Part shown: one piece after another, positions 1 through 7,007 of the stretch
How positions within the stretch are numbered: position 1 is the first letter of the stretch
Layout: every line of letters begins with the position of its first letter
NCBI GenBank assembly: GCA_036337765.1
Contig: JAYZDP010000210.1
Coordinates: forward strand, 1-17,552
Origin: JAYZDP01 sp036337765
Lineage (GTDB): Bacteria; Acidobacteriota; Thermoanaerobaculia; Multivoradales; Multivoraceae
Reading direction: 5' to 3'
DNA length: 17,552 nt
The notes under the pieces: generated by a model
The model's input: the letters and a program-made list of their open reading frames with translations, nothing else
Database searches by the model: none
What the model was told of the DNA's origin: nothing
Position numbers and translations under genes: made by a program

Positions 1-1
1 C

Positions 2-774
2 TCGCAGATCGGGATCTTCGCTCACCATCTTGACCGGAACCTCCCGATCGAGCCGAGTGTCTCGAGCCCGCTACACCTCGCCCATGTCACCCTTCCCGAG
101 AAGGAACACTATCTCATGGCAGAGGCCCGAAAACCGCGGCGGAAGGCGGCCGCGAGGCTTGTCGACCGCCAGAGCTACAGCCTGTGGGCAAATCTCAGTG
201 GCGAGCCATCGTCGGTCGCAAGGTTTCGGGATCGGCCGGGCTCGAGATCCTGCCCATGGTGCTGACCACCTGGCGGGCGTGGCACCGACGCCATCCAGAG
301 ACCACGGTGATGGAGCTCGACTCGAGTCTGGCGCGTCGCCACGGCTTCGCCTACAAGGAGGGCGCGGCCGATCGTGCCCGCGCCGGTGTGGCCTTCCCGG
401 TGTGGCAAAAGAGCGAAGCTCTGGATCGCAACGCCGAGGTCTACGCCCTGGTGCTAGACGACAGGCCCAAGGCCTATCCGATCGAGCAACTGAAGGCAGC
501 CCGCGTGGTCAACGACACGCTAGGAGAACGGTCCCTGGTACTGGTGGCCAATGCCCGTAGCGGTGCCATCCGCCCCTACGAACGCGGCGAGAGCATGTTT
601 TCGCCGGCGGAGCGGACAGACGGTTTGCGCGACGCGCAGGGCCGTCGCTACCTGATCACCGAGGAGGCCCTCGTCGCCGATGGGCTCGCTCCCCTGCCCC
701 GCCTCAGCGGTCATGTCGCCTTCTGGTTCGGTTGGTTCGGCTTCTACCCTCACACCGAGTTGTGGAGCGAATAG
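2..774 (+). pseudogene. DUF3179 domain protein, 5'-truncated by the window and frameshifted
   Basis: The C-terminal part, read in one frame from about 208 to the stop at 772-774, carries DUF3179 hallmarks: KAYPIEQL, VVNDTLG, a YERGESMF segment and a terminal AFWFGWFGFYP. DUF3179 proteins are usually exported and of unknown function. The preceding piece of the domain (DRQSYSLWANLSGE) is in another frame and ends at codon 203-205. One extra base between 205 and 206 would give a GCC codon and restore the family pattern SGEAIVG, so a single-base deletion is visible. The upstream frame is open to the window edge, but I see no convincing DUF3179 N-terminus in it, so further decay is possible. The lesion could be a real mutation or an assembly error. 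The domain assignment is firm; calling it a pseudogene is less so. Confidence 0.72.
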
Positions 775-826
775 GGCGATCGGCTTCGCCTACCGACCCT
801 CCTAGCTGGACGTTGATAGCGTAGCC

Positions 827-2395
827 ATGATGTCGTCGTTCTCCTACGAGTACTGGGACCAGCTGTTGAGCGCCATCGTCTGCGACGACGGCAGGATCGA
901 CTACGAGCGGCTCATGGAGGAGCGCGCGCTGCTTACCTGCTTTGTCGCCGAGCTCGGCGCCGCGAGCCCAGACAGTCGGCCGGAGCTCTTCCCTGCGAAA
1001 GAGGACGCCCTCGCCTTCTGGATCAACGCCTACAACGCGTTTACGCTCGACGCCATCGCCGCTGAGTACCCGATCCGCTCGGTGTGGAAGACGCGCGACG
1101 GGCAGTTCTTCGTGCGCCGCCGCCACCTGGCGGGCGGCAAGAGGGTCAGCCTCGACGATATCGAGCACTCGATCCTGCGTGGCGACTTCGGCGAGGCGCG
1201 GATCCACTTCGCGATCAACTGCGGCTCGAACGGATGCCCCCCCTTCCGGCCATCCGCCTATCGCGGTGAAGGACTGCCACAAACCCGACGCGGCGCGACC
1301 GAGACCTTTCTCGGTAGCGAGTGGAACTGCCGAGTCAACGACGAACAGCACAAGATCTACATCTCGCGCATCTTCAAGATGTACGCCGAGGACTTCGCCG
1401 GCGACACCGGGACCACTCAGGACTACCGCGCGGGAGTGCTGCGCTTCGTCGCCGAGCACACCGGCATCGAGCTCGAGCGGATCGCCGACTACGAGGTCGT
1501 CTACAACGTCTACGACTGGGGGCTGAACGATACCCACCGTGAGCCCAACATCGGTCCGATCGTCTTCCACGAACCGGTCGAGCACTACTCGGCCGCCGAC
1601 GCCGAGCTCCGCGAGCTGCATCTGTACGAAGGCAACTTCTGCAACCGCGACTGCTCGTGGTGCACGATCGACGGCTCGCCCGACGGCTGGTACCAGCCCT
1701 ACACCCACGAGGTTTTGGACCAGGCGCTCGCGACGCTCGCCCGCGACGGCAACCTCAAGCTCTACGGCGGCGAGCCGACCCTGCACACCGACGAGATCAT
1801 CGCGGCGATCCGATACTGCCGCGAGCGCGCCTTCGAGGGCCTCGTCACGGTGTTCTCCAACGGCATCCAGGCCGAGAAGCTGATCCGCATCCTCGAGTCG
1901 GATGGGCGCAGCGAGGCCGTATTGAACTACTCGATCTACCACGGCCGCGACGCCGAGCCGCTGCCCGAGGCGTCAAAGAGCCGCCTCGAGAACTGGTCGC
2001 GCACTCATCCCAACCGGATCTTTCAGGGCTACAAGGTCCTGTTTCACGCCGGCTCGGGAACCGACCACGAGTTCGACCAGGATCGCGAGTCGGAGTACCA
2101 CGGCATGGGAGCGGGCTGCGTACGCTGCTTTCCGGTGCTGACGACCAAGGGCCGCTTCCACGCCTGCCCCTTCGCCGCCGAGATCGACGCCCCGCACTTC
2201 GACATCGGGCGCGTTGGCTCCGATCCCGCCGAGGTCTACGCCAATTACCACAGCTTCATCGAATGGGTCGACGCGGTGCTCGATCCCGCAGCGCGACAGC
2301 GAGGCGTGTCGAGCTGCGAGATGTGTCACCGGCATCTCGCCGAGCTACCGGCCTACTCCGCGGCACGCCGCGCGGCCCTGCCGGTACTCTCCTAG
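827..2395 (+). CDS. DUF547-radical SAM fusion protein
   Basis: This 522-residue protein joins two families. Residues about 1-235 are DUF547: FWINAYNAFTL at 64-74, HFAINCGSNGCPPF at 127-140 and YISRIFKMYAEDF at 178-190. Residues about 262-470 are a radical SAM domain. Its cluster motif CNRDCSWC (C272, C276, C279) fits CX3CX2C, and GGEP (314-317) is the SAM-contacting motif. Further cysteines C431, C434, C447, C497 and C500 could hold an auxiliary Fe-S cluster, as in SPASM or twitch domains. There is no signal peptide, so it should be cytoplasmic. DUF547 has no settled function; the radical SAM half implies 5'-deoxyadenosyl radical chemistry on an unknown substrate. Two tandem ATGs (827, 830) precede MSSFSYEYW, and neither has a Shine-Dalgarno sequence. 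It lies 52 bp after the broken DUF3179 gene on the same strand. Domain calls are firm; the function is unknown. Confidence 0.9.
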   Translation: MMSSFSYEYWDQLLSAIVCDDGRIDYERLMEERALLTCFVAELGAASPDSRPELFPAKEDALAFWINAYNAFTLDAIAAEYPIRSVWKTRDGQFFVRRRHLAGGKRVSLDDIEHSILRGDFGEARIHFAINCGSNGCPPFRPSAYRGEGLPQTRRGATETFLGSEWNCRVNDEQHKIYISRIFKMYAEDFAGDTGTTQDYRAGVLRFVAEHTGIELERIADYEVVYNVYDWGLNDTHREPNIGPIVFHEPVEHYSAADAELRELHLYEGNFCNRDCSWCTIDGSPDGWYQPYTHEVLDQALATLARDGNLKLYGGEPTLHTDEIIAAIRYCRERAFEGLVTVFSNGIQAEKLIRILESDGRSEAVLNYSIYHGRDAEPLPEASKSRLENWSRTHPNRIFQGYKVLFHAGSGTDHEFDQDRESEYHGMGAGCVRCFPVLTTKGRFHACPFAAEIDAPHFDIGRVGSDPAEVYANYHSFIEWVDAVLDPAARQRGVSSCEMCHRHLAELPAYSAARRAALPVLS

Positions 2396-2418
2396 GAGTC
2401 TGCTGCGCAGACTCCTAG
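2392..2418. terminator. Perfect 12-bp hairpin shared by two convergent genes
   Basis: The arms 2392-2403 and 2407-2418 are exact reverse complements around a TGC loop. The plus-strand stop TAG (2393-2395) lies in the left arm, and the minus-strand stop TAG (2415-2417) lies in the right arm, so both convergent genes end within the same symmetrical structure. There is no T-tract on either side, so it is not a textbook intrinsic terminator. Its position argues for bidirectional termination or protection of both mRNA 3' ends. Confidence 0.65.
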
Positions 2419-3632
2419 CCCCGCGAAACGACCATCGAGGCGTCCTGGCCGCCGAAACCAAAGGCGTTGACCTGCACCGTGTCGACCCGAGTCGCGTACG
2501 GGTCGCTGGTGACGACGTGGAAGCGGGCCTCCGGGTCGACCTCGGTGGTGCCAGCGGTCGGGATCACCGCGCCGTTGTCCATCGAGTGGATGGCCGCGAG
2601 GAGGTTCATCACGCCCGCCGCGCCTGCTGTGTGACCGAGATGCCCCTTGATCGAGGCCACGGCAAGATCGTCACGCCCGAACAGGTCGTTGATCGCCCGC
2701 ATCTCTGCCGTATCACCGACCGGTGTGCCGGTGCCGTGCGCGATGACGGCATCGATATCCTCGGCCGAGGTGCCCGCCGACTGCTGGGCCAGCTCCATGG
2801 CTCGACGCTCCCATTGGCCGGTCGGATCGGGTGAGGACGGATGGAACCCGTCTGACACGTTGGCGTAGCCTCGCACCGTTGCGTGCACCTGCGCGCCTCT
2901 CGCGAGCGCGTCGGCGGCGCGCTCGAGCACCACCATGCCGGCACCTTCGCCGGTCATGACGCCGGTCCGATCGATGTCGAACGGGCGACACGCACGGTAG
3001 GGATCGGGCTGGTCCTCGGCCATGCCGTAGCGAATCGCCGCGATCGCCGCCACCTCGCTGCGCACCCGGTCACAGCCGCCCGCGATTGCCAGATCCACGG
3101 TACCGTCCTCGATCATGCGCGCCGCGATCCCAACCGCGTCCAGCGCCGACGCGCAGGCCGTGCAGATCGTCAACAACGGGCCATGTAGCCGCCAGTGCAG
3201 CGCGATCTGGCCGGCAGCCATGTTCGGCCACACCTGGATCTGGAACTTCCGCGAGACGCCTTCGATCCCCACCGAGTCGAGCCCACGCTGGGAATCGGCA
3301 AGGGTCTCCACTCCCGCCATGCTGGTTCCGACCACCACGGCCGTACGCAGGGGGTCGGGCTCATCGACGCCCGCCGACTCCATGGCCTTGACCGCCGCCG
3401 CGATCGCATACTGGGCGAACGGATCTGTGCCCGCCGCCACCCGGGCCGACATCCAATCGGTCGGTTCGAACTCTTGCACCATCGACGCCCACGAGTGGCC
3501 GACGTCATACTCGTCCACCCAGGGCGCCGGCTCCACCTGCACGAAGGCCCGATCCAGCTTACCGAAGAGCTCGTCGAGCTCGAGCCCGAGCGACGACACG
3601 ACCCCCATTCCTGTAATAGCCACCGCCTTCAT
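2415..3632 (-). CDS. Beta-ketoacyl-ACP synthase, FabF (KAS II)-like
   Basis: This is a 405-residue condensing enzyme of the FabF/FabB thiolase fold. It would catalyse decarboxylative condensation of malonyl-ACP with an acyl primer. All catalytic residues are visible: nucleophile C160 in CTACAS, H299 in HGTGTPVGD, K329 and H334 in KGHLGHTAGAAG. The C-terminal loop NAFGFGGQDAS is typical. Length matches the family. I chose the ATG at 3632 (MKAVAITGMG) over an in-frame start 45 bp upstream because the protein then begins at the first strand of the fold and a GGAGG (3641-3645) sits 8 bases before it. No ACP, ketoreductase or dehydratase gene is nearby, so it is not in a fatty-acid operon. It may serve a side pathway such as a modified lipid or polyketide. 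It converges on the radical SAM gene and diverges from the sulfatase. Confidence 0.92.
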   Translation of the reverse strand: MKAVAITGMGVVSSLGLELDELFGKLDRAFVQVEPAPWVDEYDVGHSWASMVQEFEPTDWMSARVAAGTDPFAQYAIAAAVKAMESAGVDEPDPLRTAVVVGTSMAGVETLADSQRGLDSVGIEGVSRKFQIQVWPNMAAGQIALHWRLHGPLLTICTACASALDAVGIAARMIEDGTVDLAIAGGCDRVRSEVAAIAAIRYGMAEDQPDPYRACRPFDIDRTGVMTGEGAGMVVLERAADALARGAQVHATVRGYANVSDGFHPSSPDPTGQWERRAMELAQQSAGTSAEDIDAVIAHGTGTPVGDTAEMRAINDLFGRDDLAVASIKGHLGHTAGAAGVMNLLAAIHSMDNGAVIPTAGTTEVDPEARFHVVTSDPYATRVDTVQVNAFGFGGQDASMVVSRG

Positions 3633-3664
3633 CGCATCGCCCTCCGTGGTCGAACCGAGGCGCC

Positions 3665-3670
3665 ATCTTA
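3665..3670 (-). promoter_or_regulatory. Possible -10 box (TAAGAT) for the FabF-like gene
   Basis: On the minus strand TAAGAT matches four of six positions of the sigma-70 -10 consensus. It lies about 20 bases before the GGAGG ribosome site of the ketosynthase, which would give a short leader. No clear -35 box is seen. This is weak, position-based evidence. Confidence 0.25.
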
Positions 3671-3690
3671 GCTTCACCTCGTCCCGGCGC

Positions 3691-3696
3691 TACCAT
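3691..3696 (+). promoter_or_regulatory. TACCAT -10-like box before the sulfatase (possible leaderless start)
   Basis: TACCAT ends 8 bases before the ATG at 3705. A -10 box so close would put the transcript start at or next to the start codon. The only ribosome-site-like bases are AGGA at 3698-3701, three bases from the ATG. The same hexamer with the same 8-base gap precedes the glycosylase gene at 15081. Confidence 0.4.
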
Positions 3697-3704
3697 CAGG
3701 ATCG

Positions 3705-5489
3705 ATGGTCGCCCGCCTGTGCCAGCTCGTGCTCCTAGTCGCTACGATCGTGACCGGGGCCGCTCTCGCCCAGACCGACCGCCCACTCAACCTCGTGCTG
3801 ATCGTCGCCGACGATCTCGGCTACTCCGAGCTCGGCAGCTATGGCAGCGAGATCGAGACCCCGTTCCTCGACCGTCTCGCTGACGACGGAGTGCGATTCA
3901 GCAGCTTCTACGCTACTCCGCGCTGCAGCCCGAGCCGGGCGGCGCTGCTCACCGGAGTCGCCCCCCACCGCGCCGGTGTCGGGCATCTGAACCGCGACTG
4001 GGGTGATGCGTCGTACCGAGGGCGCATTCGCTCCGACCTGCCGATCCTGCCCGAGATCCTGCGAGCCGGCGGCCATCGCACGTACATGGTCGGCAAGTGG
4101 CACCTCGCCCCGGTCCCGCGCAACGCCGCCGACCTGGAGTCGGTGCGCGCCTTCTGGCCGCTGCAACGCGGGTTCGACGCGTTCTGGGGCACGCTTCGAG
4201 GTTCGGGAACCTATTTCGCGCCACCGAGCCTGCAGGCGGGTAACGATCCGGCACCCGATCCGGGTGACGACTTCCACTACACCCATGCCATCGGCAAGGA
4301 GGCGAGCGCGTTTCTCTCGAGCCACGTGCGGGACCACCCGACCACGCCCTTCTTCCTGTACCTGGCCTTCACGGCTCCGCACTGGCCCCTGCACGCGACA
4401 CCCGGCGACATCGACCGTCAAGAGGGGCACTACGACGCGGGCTGGGATGCCCTACGATCCGCACGGCTCGCCAGGATGGTGGACTCGGGCCTGTTGGCTG
4501 CCGATACCGCGCTCGCCCCCCGTGTGCGGGGCGTGCCGCAGTGGAGCTCGGTCGTGAACCCGAAGTGGCAGGCGCGGCGCATGGAGGTCTACGCCGCCAT
4601 GGTCAACGCCATGGACCGCGCCGTCGGCCGCATTCTCGGCCGGCTGCGAGAGCTCGGGGAGGCGGATCGGACCGTGGTGGTCTTCGTCTCAGACAATGGC
4701 GCCAGCGCCGAGCAGATGAGCGGTCTCAACCGGTTGCTGCCGCTGTTCGTCCCCATTCCGACCGAGACACCGGAAGGTGAGCCGGTGCGTTTCGGGGACT
4801 CGCCGGCCATCGCGCCCGGCGGACCTGAAACGTACGCCGCCTATGGTCCCGGCTGGGCCCAGGTGTCGAACACGCCCTGGGCCGGCTTCAAGAAGAGCAC
4901 CGCCGAAGGCGGCATCTCCGCACCCCTGATCGTGCGATCGCCATCGACGCCGCACGGCATGCGGGGTCGGATCGTTCGTGCCCCCGCACAGATGGTGGAT
5001 CTCCTGCCAACGGTCGTCGACCTGCTGGGCATCGACGCGACGGTGGCGCCGGGTGCCGACGCGTGGGCCGGGATCAGCCTGCGCACCGCGATCGAATTGT
5101 CGCAGCCCGAGGACTCCCATCCACGCACCCTGTTCTGGGAGCACGAAGGGAACCGGGGCGTCCGCCGAGGCAACTGGAAGTTCGTCGCGCACTGGCCACG
5201 GCCGCCGCGCCTCTACGACCTCTCCACCGACCGCACCGAGAGTCACGACGTCTCGGCCGAGAACCCGGAGATCGTGTCGGATCTCGAAGCTGCCTGGCGC
5301 GAGTGGGCAACGGCGAACGGCGTCGGGCGTTGGCCGCTGGTCGTGCCCACGGTCGAGCCGATCCTCTGGGGCCTGCTCGCGATCGTTCTCGTGACCGTTC
5401 TGGTGCGGGTGCGACGGCGCAACGACCCGCCACCAACGGTCGACGAACCGCCGCGCTCCCCCGCCCACGGGCCGATCGCGCCCCGCTGA
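3705..5489 (+). CDS. Cys-type sulfatase with a C-terminal membrane anchor
   Basis: This 594-residue sulfatase (alkaline-phosphatase superfamily, S1 arylsulfatase type) would hydrolyse sulfate esters outside the cytoplasm. Residues 1-22 form a Sec signal peptide. Visible motifs are D36-D37 (Ca binding, ADDLGY), the formylglycine motif C74-S-P-S-R78, GKWH (K131, H133), APHWP (H226), SDNG (D330, N331) and the late active-site lysine region FKKSTAEGG. C74 must be oxidised to formylglycine; no clear maturase such as FGE or anSME is adjacent. Unusually, residues about 549-567 form a hydrophobic helix followed by RVRRR and a Pro-rich tail. This predicts a tail anchored in the inner membrane with the catalytic domain in the periplasm. 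The substrate is unknown. No clear Shine-Dalgarno is present; TACCAT lies 8 bases before the ATG. Confidence 0.93.
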   Translation: MVARLCQLVLLVATIVTGAALAQTDRPLNLVLIVADDLGYSELGSYGSEIETPFLDRLADDGVRFSSFYATPRCSPSRAALLTGVAPHRAGVGHLNRDWGDASYRGRIRSDLPILPEILRAGGHRTYMVGKWHLAPVPRNAADLESVRAFWPLQRGFDAFWGTLRGSGTYFAPPSLQAGNDPAPDPGDDFHYTHAIGKEASAFLSSHVRDHPTTPFFLYLAFTAPHWPLHATPGDIDRQEGHYDAGWDALRSARLARMVDSGLLAADTALAPRVRGVPQWSSVVNPKWQARRMEVYAAMVNAMDRAVGRILGRLRELGEADRTVVVFVSDNGASAEQMSGLNRLLPLFVPIPTETPEGEPVRFGDSPAIAPGGPETYAAYGPGWAQVSNTPWAGFKKSTAEGGISAPLIVRSPSTPHGMRGRIVRAPAQMVDLLPTVVDLLGIDATVAPGADAWAGISLRTAIELSQPEDSHPRTLFWEHEGNRGVRRGNWKFVAHWPRPPRLYDLSTDRTESHDVSAENPEIVSDLEAAWREWATANGVGRWPLVVPTVEPILWGLLAIVLVTVLVRVRRRNDPPPTVDEPPRSPAHGPIAPR

Positions 5490-5513
5490 CGAGCCGCCAG
5501 GCTGGGATATGCT
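5486..5513 (+). promoter_or_regulatory. Possible promoter for the nitronate monooxygenase-family gene
   Basis: CTGACG (5486-5491), a 16-base spacer and TATGCT (5508-5513) each match sigma-70 boxes at four of six positions. They lie just upstream of the GGGAGG ribosome site. The -35 overlaps the sulfatase stop codon. The support is moderate to weak. Confidence 0.35.
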
Positions 5514-5546
5514 CGCGCCCCGAAAACCGTCTCGGGAGGAAGAACC

Positions 5547-6710
5547 ATGGGCGACGCCATCCTCAAGACAGAGCTCTGCGACATGCTCGGCATCGAGTAT
5601 CCGATCCTCTCCGCGGGCATGGGCCCCGTCGCGGGCGGGGCGGAACCGGTCGCGACCGCCAACCTCGTAGCGGCGGTCTCCGACGCCGGCGGCCTCGGTG
5701 TCATCGGCGGCGTCGCCTACCACCAGGAGCGTCTGCGCGAGGAGATCCGCGCCGTCCGATCGATGACCGACAAGCCCTTTGGCGTCGACCTGCTGTTCGC
5801 CTCCAACTTTCAGGAACCGGTCTACGGCGGCGGTGGCCAGCAGATCGAGCCCCGGCGCGACCTGGTTCCGCCGGAGACCAAGGAGGCCTTGCAGCGCATG
5901 GCCGCCTCGCTCGAGGTCGACTGGCAGGAAGACCCAACACCGATGTACAGCCAGGTCATTCCGGACGGCCAGAGCCACGTCGGCGCGCAGATGGAAGTGG
6001 TTCTCGACGAGAAGGTGCCGGTGCTCGCGTCGGGCCTCGGTAGCCCCGGCCCCTGGGTCGACGCCCTGCACGACAACGGGGCGAAGGTCATCTCCCTGGT
6101 CGGCAACGTCCGCGCCGCCAGGCGAGTCGCCGAGGCCGGCGTCGACATCGTCGTCGCCCAAGGCACCGAGGCCGGCGGTCATACCGGCAAGATCGCGACC
6201 CTCGCCCTGCTACCCCAGGTGATGGACGCCGTCGCCCCCATCCCGGTGATGGCCGCGGGCGGTGTCGCCGACGGTCGTTCGCTGGCGGCCGTGCTCTCGG
6301 CTGGCGCCATCGGCGCCTGGTGCGGCACCGCCTTCCTGGTTGCCGAGGAGGCGAATCAGCCGGAACTGCAGCAGAAGCGCATTCTCGACGCGGTCACCGA
6401 GGATACAGTGGTGACGCGTCTCTACAGCGGCAAGACCATGCGCAACATCACAAACCCGTTGATCGAGGCCTGGGAGCAATCGGGCATCCAGGCGCTGCCG
6501 ATGGGCCTGCAGGGCCTCTTGACGCGCGACCTTCTCTACTCGATCCGCCAAGGGGGCCGGGACGATCTACTGATGAACGCTGCCGGCCAGGCTTCCGGCC
6601 TCCTCAAGGACATCCGACCGGCCGAGGACATCCTCGACGACATGGTCTCGGGCGCGGCGGGCATCATCGCCGGCCTGCAGGATCGGATCTCGGCGACGCC
6701 GGCCACATAG
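5547..6710 (+). CDS. Nitronate monooxygenase-family flavoprotein (NMO/FabK/PfaD type)
   Basis: This 387-residue TIM-barrel FMN enzyme belongs to the 2-nitropropane dioxygenase superfamily. Visible motifs are the N-terminal YPILSAGMGPVAGG, the segment AQGTEAGGHTG with the conserved H212, and the phosphate-binding AAGGVADGRSLAAVLSAGA (236-254). A stretch at about 85-150 is longer than in compact family members and could shape the substrate pocket. The family includes nitronate monooxygenases, FabK enoyl-ACP reductases and PfaD-type enoyl reductases, so the substrate cannot be fixed from sequence alone. Two ketosynthases in the window make an acyl substrate conceivable, but they are not co-transcribed with it. 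The start is firm: GGAGG at 5535-5539 lies 7 bases before the ATG. It is the last plus-strand gene before a strand switch. Confidence 0.88.
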   Translation: MGDAILKTELCDMLGIEYPILSAGMGPVAGGAEPVATANLVAAVSDAGGLGVIGGVAYHQERLREEIRAVRSMTDKPFGVDLLFASNFQEPVYGGGGQQIEPRRDLVPPETKEALQRMAASLEVDWQEDPTPMYSQVIPDGQSHVGAQMEVVLDEKVPVLASGLGSPGPWVDALHDNGAKVISLVGNVRAARRVAEAGVDIVVAQGTEAGGHTGKIATLALLPQVMDAVAPIPVMAAGGVADGRSLAAVLSAGAIGAWCGTAFLVAEEANQPELQQKRILDAVTEDTVVTRLYSGKTMRNITNPLIEAWEQSGIQALPMGLQGLLTRDLLYSIRQGGRDDLLMNAAGQASGLLKDIRPAEDILDDMVSGAAGIIAGLQDRISATPAT

Positions 6711-6766
6711 CCTCTCCGCCGCGCCGATCCGCCAGTGACGTCTAGCATCCCGACAGCCCGCTCGAC

Positions 6767-7006
6767 TCCGGTCGGCACACTAAACGGGTTGGGCAGCTCT
6801 CCAGCACTGTTACGCACCCCGCCCACGACGTAGGCCAGAAGCGCTCTGTCAGGGCTCCAGGCCAGCCGATCGCCGGCCGGGCTCGCGACCAGCTGGCTGG
6901 GGAACGGCGAGCCGAGAATCGCCTCGAGCTCGAAGCCCGCCACCGGCACCGCTGCGACCACCACCACCAGAACCGTGGCGACCGAGCGCGACCTGAGGGC
7001 TCTCAT
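6767..7006 (-). pseudogene. Degraded N-terminal remnant of an S9 (prolyl oligopeptidase-like) peptidase
   Basis: The frame starting at 7006 begins with a signal-peptide-like MRALRSRSVATVLVVVV. It continues with LEAILGSPFPSQLVASPAGD and then RLAW. This is the typical opening of exported S9-family peptidases, and a GVRN motif follows at residues 63-66. Intact S9 proteins run to about 600-700 residues with a C-terminal hydrolase domain; here the similarity fades after about 70 residues. The frame then runs antisense into the 3' end of the flavoprotein gene. The ATG lies one base after the methyltransferase stop (TGAGATG), so it was once the second gene of that operon. The S9 assignment rests on the N-terminal pattern only. 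The 6711-6766 remainder shows nothing recognisable. Confidence 0.55.
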
Positions 7007-7007
7007 C

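Noticed and set aside
704..1942. Long open frame (412 codons) on the minus strand
   Set aside because: It is the antisense of the DUF547-radical SAM gene. Its product is a Val/Asp/Arg-rich mirror without domains, a common GC-rich artefact.
3633..3677. 15-residue upstream extension of the FabF-like protein
   Set aside because: It precedes the first strand of the fold and would place the good GGAGG site inside the coding region.
4689..6182. Long open frame (497 codons) on the minus strand across the sulfatase and flavoprotein genes
   Set aside because: It is antisense to two genes with clear catalytic motifs and spans their junction. No ribosome site or domain is present.
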